Of a DNA stretch of 64,000 bases, positions 27,852-36,982 are shown piece by piece. The translations under genes were made by a program, and so were the position numbers. The DNA is from Streptomyces sp. NBC_00683 (GTDB taxonomy: Bacteria; Actinomycetota; Actinomycetes; Streptomycetales; Streptomycetaceae): assembly GCF_036226745.1 (NCBI RefSeq), contig NZ_CP109013.1, forward strand, positions 2,046,001-2,110,000, given 5' to 3'. Positions within the stretch are counted from its first letter, which is position 1. Each line of letters opens with the position of its first letter. The notes beneath the pieces were generated by a model. It did no database searches and was not told the DNA's origin. It saw nothing but the letters and a program-made list of their open reading frames with translations.

Positions 27852-29258
27852 CTAGCTGACCTTGATCTTCTCGATGGAGGCGTCTTCCCGGATCTTGTCG
27901 GAGATCTTCTGCAGAGCCGAGGTCAGACCCTTGGCGTCGATGTCGCCGGCGAGGAACGAGTTCCACGGCACCAGCTGGTCGGTGTTCATGCCGTAGGCCT
28001 CGACGAACGTGTAGTTGAAGATGTTCTCGCCCGCGGCCTCGAGCATCTTCGTCTGCGAGACGAGGGCCGTGGAGCCGTAACCGTCGGCGGGCACGGTGCC
28101 CTTGACGATCGTCGGGGCCAGCTTCGTCTTGGAGAAGTTGGCGGCCGCCTTCTCGGACAGCATCGCCCGCAGGACCTCCTTGCCGCCGGCCGGGTTCTTG
28201 CCCTGCTTGGGAACGATGAACGGCTCGCCCGCGGCCGCACGGAGCGCCTCGTAGGGGATCTTCGGCTTGGCCGTGAGCGTCATCGCCGGAACACCGGTCA
28301 TCTGGAAGTCGGCCTTGGTGGCGTCCTTCATCTCGTTCTCGATCCAGCCACCGGACGGGTAGAGCAGCGCCTTCTGGTCGTTGCTCCAGATCGCCTGCGC
28401 CTTCTGGAACTGGGTGCCGGAGCCGCCGGGGACGAACATCTTCTCCTTGACCATGGTCTCCATGATCTTGATGACGCCCTGGACCGCCGGGTGCGACCAG
28501 CAGCCCTTCTCCAGGTTCCCCAGCGCGATCCGGACCTCGTCGCCGCCCTCCTTGATCGCCGAGTCGATCAGGAGCGTCCGGTAGTAGGTCGCCGCTTCCT
28601 TGCCGTGGACGAAGAGGTACTTGCCCTTCTTCTTCGCCGCCGCGCCGAGGTCGAGCGCCTCGTCCCACGTCTTCGGCGGGGTCCAGCCGTTCGCCTCGAA
28701 CAGCGTCTTGGAGTACCAGACGCCGTACACCGTCATCACGTAGTTGAGCGCGACGAACTTGTCCTTGAACGTGCCGGGGTCCTTGACGCCGGGGTAGACG
28801 ATGTCGGCGATCTTCTTGCCCTCGTAGGTGTTGGCCTCGAAGACGTCGTCGAGCTCCTCGAGCTGGTCGAGAATGCCCAGGAAGCCGATCTGGTCCTCAC
28901 CGGAGTTGTCGATGAGGTCCGGCGGGTTGCCACCGACGAAGCGGGGCTGGAGCTCCGGGCCGATGTCGACGACCGGCTTGACGTCGACCTTGGTGCCGGC
29001 GATCTGGGCCCCGATGACCGTGTTGACGAACTGGACGTAGTCGGTGCCGTAGCCGCCGTCGAAGATGGCCGCCTCGACCTTGGAGTTCTTGGCGACGCCG
29101 AACGGGTTCTTGGCACCCTTCTCGCCCTTCGGGCCGCCGCCACCGTTGTCGTTGCTGGAGGGAGAGCCACACGCAACCGCGAACGAACCCATGGCTGCCG
29201 TCGCGATCGCCCCGCGCAGGAGCGTTCGCCTGTCAAGAGAGCCGGCACGAATGGTCAT
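27852..29258 (-). CDS. ngcE: GlcNAc/diacetylchitobiose-type ABC substrate-binding lipoprotein
   Basis: 468-residue binding protein with a twin-arginine-like signal (Arg10-Arg11 in DRRTLLRG) and a lipobox ending at Cys30 (FAVAC). Characteristic NgcE-family segments are KNPFGV, IFDGGYG, PPDLIDNSGEDQ, MTVYGVWYSKTL, TWDEAL, SGGWIENE and GEPFIVPKQGKNPAGGKEVLR, matching my memory of NgcE. It should capture N-acetylglucosamine or diacetylchitobiose outside the cell. ATG at 29258 is preferred over an upstream TTG because of its RBS and signal peptide. By position it matches the S. coelicolor NgcE homologue near Rok7B7. A DasR-like site and a divergent GH92 gene lie upstream. Confidence 0.85.
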   Translation of the reverse strand: MTIRAGSLDRRTLLRGAIATAAMGSFAVACGSPSSNDNGGGGPKGEKGAKNPFGVAKNSKVEAAIFDGGYGTDYVQFVNTVIGAQIAGTKVDVKPVVDIGPELQPRFVGGNPPDLIDNSGEDQIGFLGILDQLEELDDVFEANTYEGKKIADIVYPGVKDPGTFKDKFVALNYVMTVYGVWYSKTLFEANGWTPPKTWDEALDLGAAAKKKGKYLFVHGKEAATYYRTLLIDSAIKEGGDEVRIALGNLEKGCWSHPAVQGVIKIMETMVKEKMFVPGGSGTQFQKAQAIWSNDQKALLYPSGGWIENEMKDATKADFQMTGVPAMTLTAKPKIPYEALRAAAGEPFIVPKQGKNPAGGKEVLRAMLSEKAAANFSKTKLAPTIVKGTVPADGYGSTALVSQTKMLEAAGENIFNYTFVEAYGMNTDQLVPWNSFLAGDIDAKGLTSALQKISDKIREDASIEKIKVS

Positions 29259-30050
29259 CTCTGCATCCTCACTGATCAATTGGATCTCTACGGGTTTGCT
29301 GCGTGTTCGGCTGCCGGGCCGGGTTGGCCCCGTGCTTGCCGCACTTCTCTTTGAGCGCGTCCTGATGTGGGTTTCCGCCTGCGATGTCGGCGGCGATGCA
29401 CATCGGGTCGTTCAGCCGTCGTCTCGGAGCCGCTCAGCGGCACCGATGGTGATCACCTGAACGATGTCGGAAAAGCGGTCGCCGTAGCCGCGGCCCGAGC
29501 GACAGTCGCGCTCCGCTTGATCAGACCGCAATGGCCTACGCCGGGAGTGGATCCCATGCTCAAGTCCTCGCCTTCTCCAGGACTCAGGCGGTGTACCGGT
29601 CACCCGTCGATATCGCCTCAGGCGAAGGGTCCCGCCACCGCGGTCAGTTGCGCTTGGGTCATGCGGAATTGCAGTTTTGCCGTGCAGTGCGGGATTTCGG
29701 GAGACCGCTACAGCGAAGTCGCTGACAGCGGCCCCGCAGACGTCCCCCGTCCCCCTTGCCCGTGACGCGTGGAACGGCCGTCCAGGTGCCGACAGGTATA
29801 GTCCACTTGTCGCCAACTGAGCAAGATCGAATGCAGGTTTGAGCGGCAGTCTTTCCCGAGTTGAGACCTCGCGGATACTTCGGCACCGTGCGCCCTCGCA
29901 CCGGAACCCACATTTCCGGATTGCGGCCGATTCGGCGGGCCGACACCTCGCAACACTCTTGACACATCCGGCCACTTGGCTCCCTACTGGTACCCGAGTC
30001 CCGTAATGACAACGTTGTCCAAGCACGCCCCCCGGGAGGATCGGCTCCGT
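29259..30050. other. Long divergent intergenic region between ngcE and the GH92 gene
   Basis: This 792-bp stretch holds no convincing protein gene; short open frames lack ribosome binding sites. The central 29780-29830 part contains a DasR-like operator. A perfect -35 hexamer TTGACA sits at 29959-29964, about 90 bp before the GH92 start, but no convincing -10 is visible at the normal distance. The rest shows no clear repeats. Confidence 0.5.
29792..29807. promoter_or_regulatory. Candidate DasR operator (dre)
   Basis: ACAGGTATAGTCCACT matches the DasR consensus A(G/C)TGGTCTAGACCA(G/C)T, recalled from the literature, at 13 of 16 positions, including the GGT and CCA(C)T arms. DasR is the GntR-type GlcNAc-6-P-responsive regulator of chitin and aminosugar genes. 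The site lies about 535 bp upstream of ngcE and 243 bp upstream of the GH92 gene, so which gene it would control is unclear. Confidence 0.5.
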
Positions 30051-33000
30051 ATGCAGCCCCTACGTGGTCTTCAGCAAGGCCCCCGCAAGAGACACAGCAC
30101 CTCCGCCGCGGTCATCGCGGCCTCTCTCGTCCTTGTGGCGGCAGCCCCTACCGCGGCCTTCGCACAACCGGCCGGACCGTCCCAAAAGCCTTCCGGCGAG
30201 CGTTCGTTCAGCTCTTCCTTCGAAGAGGACGAAAAGCAGCCGGACTGGCGCAATACCGTTGAAGAAGGCTCTGACGGAAAGAAAAGGGCATCGGGTATCG
30301 ATGGCGGATTCTCCGCCGGAATACCGGGCAATGTCACCGATCAGGTCACCGATGTGCGGGCCAGCAGCGAGAACTCGGGGGGCGGCGAGGGGAAGGAGAA
30401 CCTCGTCGACGTGGAGTCCGGCACGAAGTGGCTGGCCTTCCAGCCGTCGGGCTGGGTCGAGTTCGATCTCGTCGAACCCACGAAGGTAGTGACATATGCA
30501 CTCACTTCGGCCAACGACCACGACGAGCGCGACCCCAAGGACTGGACCCTGAAGGGTTCCGCCGACGGCAAGACCTGGACGGACCTGGACACCCGGACCG
30601 GCCAGACCTTCTCGGAGCGCTTCCAGACCAAGTCGTACGATTTCACCACGGATACGGCTTACAAGCACTTCCGCCTGGACATCACGAAGAACAACGGCGC
30701 CACGGACGCGATCCAGCTCGCCGACGTCCAGTTCTCCAACGGCGACACCTCCCCGCCGGCGCCCGGCGACATGCGCAGCCAGATCGACCGCGGCCCCTCC
30801 GGCTCCCCCACCGCCAAGGCGGGTGCGGGATTCACCGGAAAGAAGGCGCTGCGCTACGCCGGCACGCACAAGCCGGACGGCCACGCCTACTCGTACAACA
30901 AGGTCTTCGACGTCGACACGGCCGTCACCAAGGACACCGAGCTCTCCTACCTGGTCTACCCCCAGATGGGCCAGACGGATCTCAACTACCCGGCCACCCA
31001 CGTCGCGGTCGACCTCGCCTTCACCGACGGCAGCTACCTGAGCGAGCTGAAGGCCACCGACAGCCACGGCGGGCTGCTGACCCCGCAGGGCCAGGCCGAC
31101 GCCAAGCGGCTGTACGTGAACCAGTGGAACAAGGTCGCCTCGCGCATCGGCACGGTCGCGGCGGGCAAGACCGTCGACCGGATCCTGGTGGCCTACGACT
31201 CCCCCAAGGGCCCCGCGAAGTTCCAGGGCTGGCTCGACGACATCAAGATCGCCCCGAAGGCCCCGGAGAAGCGCAAGGCGCACCTCTCGGACTACGCGTC
31301 GACGGTGCGCGGCACGAACTCCAGCGGCGGCTTCTCGCGCGGCAACAACTTCCCCGCCACCGCGGTCCCGCATGGCTTCAACTTCTGGACGCCGGTCACC
31401 AACGCCGGCTCCACGAGCTGGCTGTACGACTACTCGCGCGGCAACAACGCGGACAACCTGCCGACGCTGCAGGCCTTCAGCGCCAGCCATGAGCCGAGTC
31501 CCTGGATGGGCGACCGCCAGACCTTCCAGATGATGCCGTCGGCGGCCTCCGGAACCCCGGACGCCTCCCGCACGGCCCGCGGCCTGCCGTTCCGCCACGA
31601 GAACGAGACGGCGAACCCCCACTACTACGGGGTGACGTTCGAGAACGGTCTCAAGGCCGAGATGACGCCCACGGACCACGCGGCGCGGATGCGGTTCACC
31701 TACCCGTCCGACGACGCCAGCATGGTCTTCGACAACGTCTCCAACGACGGCGGCCTCACCCTCGACGCGAAGACCGGCTCCTTCACCGGCTTCTCGGACG
31801 TGAAGAGCGGCGGCTCCACCGGTGCCACCCGGCTCTTCGTGTACGGCTCCTTCGACGCGCCGGTCACCGACAGCGGCAAGCTGAAGGGCGGCGGCGGTGA
31901 CGACGTCACCGGGTTCTTCCGCTTCGACGCGGGCAAGGACCGCACGGTCAACCTGCGCCTGGCCACCTCGCTGATCAGCGTCGACCAGGCGAAGAAGAAC
32001 CTCGCCATGGAGCTGCCGGAGAAGACCTCCTTCGACACGGTACGCAAGAACGCGCAGAAGGCCTGGGACAAGATCCTCGGCAAGGTCGAGGTCGAGGGCG
32101 CCAACGCAGACCAGCTGACCACGCTCTACTCGAGCCTGTACCGGCTGTACCTCTACCCGAACTCCGGCTTCGAGCAGGTCGACGGGAAGAGCACCTACGC
32201 GAGCCCGTTCTCGCCGCCGACCGGCACCAACACCCCGACCCACACCGGCGCGAAGATCGTCAAGGGTGAGGTGTACGTCAACAACGGCTTCTGGGACACC
32301 TACCGCACGACCTGGCCCGCCTACTCCTTCCTCACCCCGAAGCAGGCCGGGAAGATGGTCGACGGCTTCGTCCAGCAGTACAAGGACGGCGGCTGGATCT
32401 CCCGCTGGTCCTCCCCCGGGTACTCCGACCTCATGACCGGCACGAGCTCGGACGTGGCCTTCGCCGACGCGTACGTCAAGGGCGTGGACTTCGACGCGGA
32501 AGCGGCGTACGACGCGGCCGTCAAGAACGCCACGGTGGCCCCGCCGTCCTCCGGTGTCGGCCGCAAGGGCATGGAGACCTCCGTCTTCACCGGGTACGCC
32601 GACACCGAGACGCACGAGGGCCTCTCCTGGTCGCTGGAGGGCTACCTCAACGACTACGGCATCGCGCAGATGGGCCAGGCCCTCTACAAGAAGACGAAGA
32701 ACGAGCGCTACAAGGAGGAGTCCGCGTACTTCCTCAACCGCGCCCAGAACTACGTCAAGCTCTTCGACGACAAGGCCGGCTTCTTCCAGGGCAAGAAGCC
32801 GAACGGCGACTGGCGCCTGCCCTCCGACAAGTTCGACCCCCGCGTCTGGGGCTACGACTACACGGAGACCAACGGCTGGGGCTACGCCTTCACCGCCCCG
32901 CAGGACAGCCGGGGCCTGGCCAACCTGTACGGCGGCCGCGACGGTCTGGCGAAGAAGCTGGACACCTACTTCTCGACCCCCGAGACCGCCGGACCCGAGT

Positions 33001-33899
33001 TCGTCGGTTCGTACGGCGGCGTCATCCACGAGATGACCGAGGCGCGTGACGTACGGATGGGCCAGTACGGCCACAGCAACCAGGTCGCGCACCACGCCAC
33101 GTACATGTACGACGCGGCCTCGCAGCCCTGGAAGACGCAGGAGAAGGTCCGCGAGGTCCTCGGCCGCCTGTACACGGGCAGCGAGATCGGTCAGGGCTAC
33201 CACGGCGACGAGGACAACGGCGAGCAGTCGGCCTGGTTCCTCTTCTCCTCGCTCGGCTTCTACCCGCTGGTCATGGGCAGTGGTGAGTACGCGATCGGCT
33301 CGCCGCTCTTCACGAAGACGACCGTGCACCTGGAGAACGGCCGCGACCTGGTGGTCAAGGCCCCGAAGAACAGCGCGAAGAACATCTACGTCCAGGGCCT
33401 GAAGGTCAACGGCAAGAAGTGGACGTCCACCTCGCTGCCGCACGACCTGCTGGCCAAGGGCGGCGTGCTGGAGTTCGACATGGGCTCCAAGCCCTCGGCG
33501 TGGGGCACGGGCAAGGACGCGGCCCCGGTCTCCATCACCCAGGACGACAAGGTCCCCGCCCCGAAGGGCGACGTGCTCAAGGGCGACGGCGCGCTGTACG
33601 ACAACTCCTCGGCCACCTCGGCCGCGGTCGAGTCGGTGGACCTGCCGGTCGCCTCGGCGACGAAGGCGATCCAGTACACGCTGACGTCCTCCGCGGCGGC
33701 GAAGGCCCCGACGGGCTGGGTGCTGCAGGGCTCCTCGGACGGCACCACCTGGAAGGACCTCGACAAGCGGTCCGGCCAGACGTTCGCCTGGGACAAGCAG
33801 ACCCGGGCGTTCTCGGTGCACACGCCGGGCTCGTACACCAAGTACCGGCTCGTGAGCACGGCGGCGGCGACGCTGGCGGAGATCGAGCTGATCTCCTGA
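30051..33899 (+). CDS. Secreted GH92 alpha-mannosidase with carbohydrate-binding domains
   Basis: 1282-residue secreted glycosidase. A signal peptide (1-38, ending AAFA) is followed by an F5/8-type (discoidin-like) domain (about 85-225), a second beta-sandwich (about 235-410), the GH92 N-terminal and catalytic domains (about 415-1150) and a C-terminal F5/8-like domain (about 1190-1282). The family signature GYHGDEDNGE-SAW begins at residue 1049 and is followed by FSSLGFYP. GH92 enzymes are calcium-dependent exo-alpha-mannosidases, mostly alpha-1,2, acting on N-glycans or mannans. ATG at 30051 is used because GGAGGA at 30035-30040 precedes it; two earlier ATGs lack such a site. It diverges from the ngcEFG-like operon. 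Confidence 0.93.
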   Translation: MQPLRGLQQGPRKRHSTSAAVIAASLVLVAAAPTAAFAQPAGPSQKPSGERSFSSSFEEDEKQPDWRNTVEEGSDGKKRASGIDGGFSAGIPGNVTDQVTDVRASSENSGGGEGKENLVDVESGTKWLAFQPSGWVEFDLVEPTKVVTYALTSANDHDERDPKDWTLKGSADGKTWTDLDTRTGQTFSERFQTKSYDFTTDTAYKHFRLDITKNNGATDAIQLADVQFSNGDTSPPAPGDMRSQIDRGPSGSPTAKAGAGFTGKKALRYAGTHKPDGHAYSYNKVFDVDTAVTKDTELSYLVYPQMGQTDLNYPATHVAVDLAFTDGSYLSELKATDSHGGLLTPQGQADAKRLYVNQWNKVASRIGTVAAGKTVDRILVAYDSPKGPAKFQGWLDDIKIAPKAPEKRKAHLSDYASTVRGTNSSGGFSRGNNFPATAVPHGFNFWTPVTNAGSTSWLYDYSRGNNADNLPTLQAFSASHEPSPWMGDRQTFQMMPSAASGTPDASRTARGLPFRHENETANPHYYGVTFENGLKAEMTPTDHAARMRFTYPSDDASMVFDNVSNDGGLTLDAKTGSFTGFSDVKSGGSTGATRLFVYGSFDAPVTDSGKLKGGGGDDVTGFFRFDAGKDRTVNLRLATSLISVDQAKKNLAMELPEKTSFDTVRKNAQKAWDKILGKVEVEGANADQLTTLYSSLYRLYLYPNSGFEQVDGKSTYASPFSPPTGTNTPTHTGAKIVKGEVYVNNGFWDTYRTTWPAYSFLTPKQAGKMVDGFVQQYKDGGWISRWSSPGYSDLMTGTSSDVAFADAYVKGVDFDAEAAYDAAVKNATVAPPSSGVGRKGMETSVFTGYADTETHEGLSWSLEGYLNDYGIAQMGQALYKKTKNERYKEESAYFLNRAQNYVKLFDDKAGFFQGKKPNGDWRLPSDKFDPRVWGYDYTETNGWGYAFTAPQDSRGLANLYGGRDGLAKKLDTYFSTPETAGPEFVGSYGGVIHEMTEARDVRMGQYGHSNQVAHHATYMYDAASQPWKTQEKVREVLGRLYTGSEIGQGYHGDEDNGEQSAWFLFSSLGFYPLVMGSGEYAIGSPLFTKTTVHLENGRDLVVKAPKNSAKNIYVQGLKVNGKKWTSTSLPHDLLAKGGVLEFDMGSKPSAWGTGKDAAPVSITQDDKVPAPKGDVLKGDGALYDNSSATSAAVESVDLPVASATKAIQYTLTSSAAAKAPTGWVLQGSSDGTTWKDLDKRSGQTFAWDKQTRAFSVHTPGSYTKYRLVSTAAATLAEIELIS

Positions 33900-33920
33900 C
33901 CACCTGCTGACCGGAGTTAC

Positions 33921-33970
33921 GGAGCCGGGGGCCGGCCACTCGCACGTGCGGGTGGCCGGCCCCCGGCTCC
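33921..33970. terminator. Very strong convergent terminator
   Basis: A perfect 19-bp stem (33921-33939 with 33952-33970) with an inner palindrome CGCACGTGCG (33941-33950) lies between the convergent GH92 and LCP genes and can terminate both. Confidence 0.88.
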
Positions 33971-34032
33971 TGTCGTGCGGCGGACGCTTCGGCAAGAAGG
34001 CCGGCTACTCGGCCGACGTCGTCATGACGCGG

Positions 34033-35730
34033 CTACGCGCCGCACGCGCTCTCGTCGGCCCGGGACTGCTTGACGTCCACCTTCTTCGGCGGGGCGAGCG
34101 GCGTTCCGGCCTTCTTGAAGTCCGGCCCGAGGACGAGCGTCATCGGCTCCGCCGCAGCGGCGTCCGTGGTACCGGGCTTCAGCGCCGAGGCGGGCAGGCC
34201 CATGAGGTCCGCGAGCTCACGCGCCTGGTCGGCCTGGTTCGGCGCGTACTCCAGAGTCGTCCTGGCCACGTCCTTCGGGGCGTTGCCCACGTTGCTGGAC
34301 TTCGCTACGCCCTTGGAGTTCTGCAGCCAGCCCAGGACGGCACTCGCCGATCCGCTCGGAGCGCCGCCGTTGAAGAGGTCCACGCGCACGGCCGACGCCT
34401 CCGCCCGAGGACCTTCGAGCAGCGCCGCCTGCTTGTCCTTGGCCGCCTTCTGCTCCTTCTTCACTTCGGTGAAGGACACGTCGTTCTGCATCATGCTGAA
34501 GACCTTCGGCGCCTCGACCGGGTTCAGGACGACGGTGACGGGGGTGGGCTCGTCCGGGTTGTCGACCACCGGCACCGTCATCAAGGTGATGTTCTTCAGG
34601 TTGATCCTGCCGAACTCCCTGGCAAGGGTGACGAGCTTGGCGGCGCTGCCTATCCCCTTGTCCACGGTGAGGGCGTTGGTGGCCGCCTCGGCGATGTCGA
34701 GCATCTTCGTGGGACTGCCCAGTGTGTCTTCCTTCAGCTGGCGCATCATCGATGCGACGAACTGCTGCTGCATCTCGATCCGGTCCAGGTCGCTCTCGTT
34801 CTTCAGACCGTGCCGGTTCCGGAGGAACGACAGCGCGTCCTCGCCCGCGATCCGGCTCTCCCCGGCCGGCAGGTCGAGGTCGGTCCCGCCGTCCACGTCC
34901 TTGATGGGCTCCTTCAGACACACCTTGACGCCACCGACGGCAGTGGACACGGTCTTGACCGCGTTGAAGTCGAACATCATGAAGTGGTCGACCTCGAGGT
35001 CCGTGATGCCCTCGACCGTACGCATCGTGCAGCCCGGGTCACGGCCGTTGACTCCGAAGGATTCGTTGAACCTGGTGGGCACTGTCGAGCCGGCGATGAC
35101 CTTGGTGGAGCCGTCGGGCTGCTTGGTCTCACAGTCCGGGATCTTGATCATGAGGTCCCGGGGGATGCTCACCACGGTCGCGTTGGAGCGGTCCTCGGAT
35201 ATGTGGAAGAGGAGGGTCGTGTCGGCATGGCCGGTGACGTTGCTCCGGTTGCCGTAAGCCTCGTTGCCCTTGCCCACACGTACATCGTTGCCGATGATCA
35301 GGATGTTGACCGGCCCGTCCCCCAGGACGGTGTCGCTCCCCACGTCGCCGACGTCGACGGTGCTGATGTTCCCGTCGAGTCGGTCGTACCAGTAGTACGC
35401 GTACGCCGATGTACCTACGAGGACCAGGGTGAGGGCGCCCCCGGTCCACATCAGCACCTTCTTCCTGCCCCGCTGCTTGGGCTTGCGGCGGGGCGCCCTG
35501 GGCGGGGTGTCCGCAGCGGTCGATTCGCGACGGCTGCGCTGCCGGGGGACCCGGGCGGGTGCGGAATCGGCGGTACTGCCGCGGGAAGCGGAGTCGACGC
35601 GGGGGTCGCTGCCGGACTGAGTTGCCCCATGACCGTCCAGGCGCAGTTCGTACGCACCGGTCTCGGGGTTGACCACCCACTGATCCGCGGGATCGACCTC
35701 GTCCGCCCCTCCATAGGTCTGCACGCCCAT
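34033..35730 (-). CDS. LCP family ligase with LytR C-terminal domain
   Basis: 565-residue membrane-anchored LCP protein. It has a long cytoplasmic N-terminus (1-90) ending in a Lys/Arg-rich patch, one transmembrane helix (about 91-113), the LCP catalytic domain (about 140-310; LIIGNDVR, HADTTLLFHI and SIPRDLMIKI carry the conserved Asp and Arg residues) and a C-terminal LytR_C-type domain beginning at VRVDLFNGGAPSG. It transfers lipid-linked glycopolymers to peptidoglycan. ATG at 35730 with a G-rich upstream stretch is the best start; longer in-frame extensions look non-coding. It differs from the first LCP protein in domain content, so the two probably attach different polymers. Confidence 0.9.
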   Translation of the reverse strand: MGVQTYGGADEVDPADQWVVNPETGAYELRLDGHGATQSGSDPRVDSASRGSTADSAPARVPRQRSRRESTAADTPPRAPRRKPKQRGRKKVLMWTGGALTLVLVGTSAYAYYWYDRLDGNISTVDVGDVGSDTVLGDGPVNILIIGNDVRVGKGNEAYGNRSNVTGHADTTLLFHISEDRSNATVVSIPRDLMIKIPDCETKQPDGSTKVIAGSTVPTRFNESFGVNGRDPGCTMRTVEGITDLEVDHFMMFDFNAVKTVSTAVGGVKVCLKEPIKDVDGGTDLDLPAGESRIAGEDALSFLRNRHGLKNESDLDRIEMQQQFVASMMRQLKEDTLGSPTKMLDIAEAATNALTVDKGIGSAAKLVTLAREFGRINLKNITLMTVPVVDNPDEPTPVTVVLNPVEAPKVFSMMQNDVSFTEVKKEQKAAKDKQAALLEGPRAEASAVRVDLFNGGAPSGSASAVLGWLQNSKGVAKSSNVGNAPKDVARTTLEYAPNQADQARELADLMGLPASALKPGTTDAAAAEPMTLVLGPDFKKAGTPLAPPKKVDVKQSRADESACGA

Positions 35731-35929
35731 GCCCCCCAGTCTCCGCCGGGCGCCAACCAAGTCGCCCAACTGTTCGACGCAACATGCTATCGGGGCCGCG
35801 TGCCGCTCAAAGGCTTCTGCGACATGTCTGTGTAGACGCTTCGCACGACACGGCTTCGGGCCGACCCGTCCGGGTGATCGGGAGCGGATCCACCTGTACG
35901 GGGGCGGGGTGACCACTAGGTTCCGCACC

Positions 35930-36760
35930 ATGCCGCAGCCCAAGGAGCTCGACCCGTACGCGAACCCGCGCACCTTCTACGGTGCGGAGTTGCGCCGCCT
36001 GCGGGAGACGGCGGGCCTGTCGCAGAACCAGCTGGGCGAGCGGGTGTTCTGCTCCGGCACGTACATCGGCCTGTTCGAAGCAGCGGAACGGCGGCCCCAG
36101 TTGGAGCTGTCGCGCGCGCTGGACGAGCTGCTGGGGAGCGGCGAGCATCTGCAGCGGCTGTGTCTGCTGGCGCGGAAGTCGAATGTGGCGGGGTACTTCG
36201 CGGACGCGGCGGAGCTCCAGCTACAGGCTTCGTTCATCGGAAGCTGCACATCGGTCGTCCTTGGCCTTCTGCAGACCGAGGCCTACGCGCGGGCGCTCAC
36301 CCGGTCCGCTCACCCGTTCGCCGCCAAAGAAGTCATCGAGGGACACGTCCACACCCGCATGGAGCGCGCCTGCCTCCTCGACTCACCTACTGCGCCCGTG
36401 CTTTGGATGGTGATTCACGAAGCCGCCCTGCTCGTCCCTGTGGGCGGAAACGCCGTGATGGCTGAGCAACTCGCCTATCTGGCCGAGCAGGCCGCATCGC
36501 GCCCCCGCGTCGTCACACAGGTGCTCCCGCTCTCAGCCGGAGCCCACCCCGTCCTGCAAGCGTCGATGACACTGATGCAGTTCACCGAGGCTCCCGCAGT
36601 TGTGTACACCGAGAGCGCCTACAGCGGCCAACTCGTCGAAGAACCACTGCTGGTGGAGCAGTACCGCTCCGCATACGATCTGGCCAGGGCTGCCGCACTG
36701 TCGCCGGAGGCGTCCCTGGACCGGATCGTCTCGGCGGCGAAGGAGTTCGTGACGCCATGA
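35930..36760 (+). CDS. XRE helix-turn-helix regulator with DUF5753
   Basis: 276-residue DNA-binding protein. Residues about 12-75 form an XRE-type helix-turn-helix (ELRRLRETAGLSQNQLGERVFCSGTYI), and the remainder is the DUF5753 domain with TSVVLGLLQTEAYARAL, HTRMERACLL and VVTQVLPLSAGAHP. Such proteins are abundant in Streptomyces, nearly always followed by a small DUF397 gene, and are related to the Scr1/WhiJ regulator systems that affect development and antibiotic production. GTG at 35909 is an alternative start. It overlaps the DUF397 gene by ATGA. Confidence 0.87.
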   Translation: MPQPKELDPYANPRTFYGAELRRLRETAGLSQNQLGERVFCSGTYIGLFEAAERRPQLELSRALDELLGSGEHLQRLCLLARKSNVAGYFADAAELQLQASFIGSCTSVVLGLLQTEAYARALTRSAHPFAAKEVIEGHVHTRMERACLLDSPTAPVLWMVIHEAALLVPVGGNAVMAEQLAYLAEQAASRPRVVTQVLPLSAGAHPVLQASMTLMQFTEAPAVVYTESAYSGQLVEEPLLVEQYRSAYDLARAAALSPEASLDRIVSAAKEFVTP

Positions 36761-36963
36761 GCACCACACCAGACCTGAGCACAGCTGCCTGGCGCAAGTC
36801 GTCCTACAGCAACGGCGACGGCGGAGAGTGTGTCGAAGTGGCCGACGGCTTCCCCGGTCTCGTCCCCGTCCGCGACAGCAAGACCCCGGCCGGACCCGCG
36901 CTCTCCTTCACCTCCTCGCGCTGGACCCCGTTCGTCGACGCCCTGAGGAACGGCACCCTCTGA
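36757..36963 (+). CDS. DUF397 small protein
   Basis: 68-residue protein of the DUF397 family: AAWRKSSYSNGDGGECVEVA, VPVRDSKTPAGPALSF and WTPFVDALRNG are all canonical. The ATG overlaps the stop of the DUF5753 regulator, so the two are translationally coupled. In known Scr1/WhiJ-type modules the DUF397 partner modulates the DNA-binding protein. No enzyme function is expected. Confidence 0.93.
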   Translation: MSTTPDLSTAAWRKSSYSNGDGGECVEVADGFPGLVPVRDSKTPAGPALSFTSSRWTPFVDALRNGTL

Positions 36964-36982
36964 CAGTGCCTGCTTTTCCCCG

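Noticed and set aside
30060..33995. A 1311-codon open frame antisense to the GH92 gene
   Set aside because: The opposite strand encodes a complete GH92 enzyme with signal peptide and signature motifs. The antisense translation has no recognisable domain.
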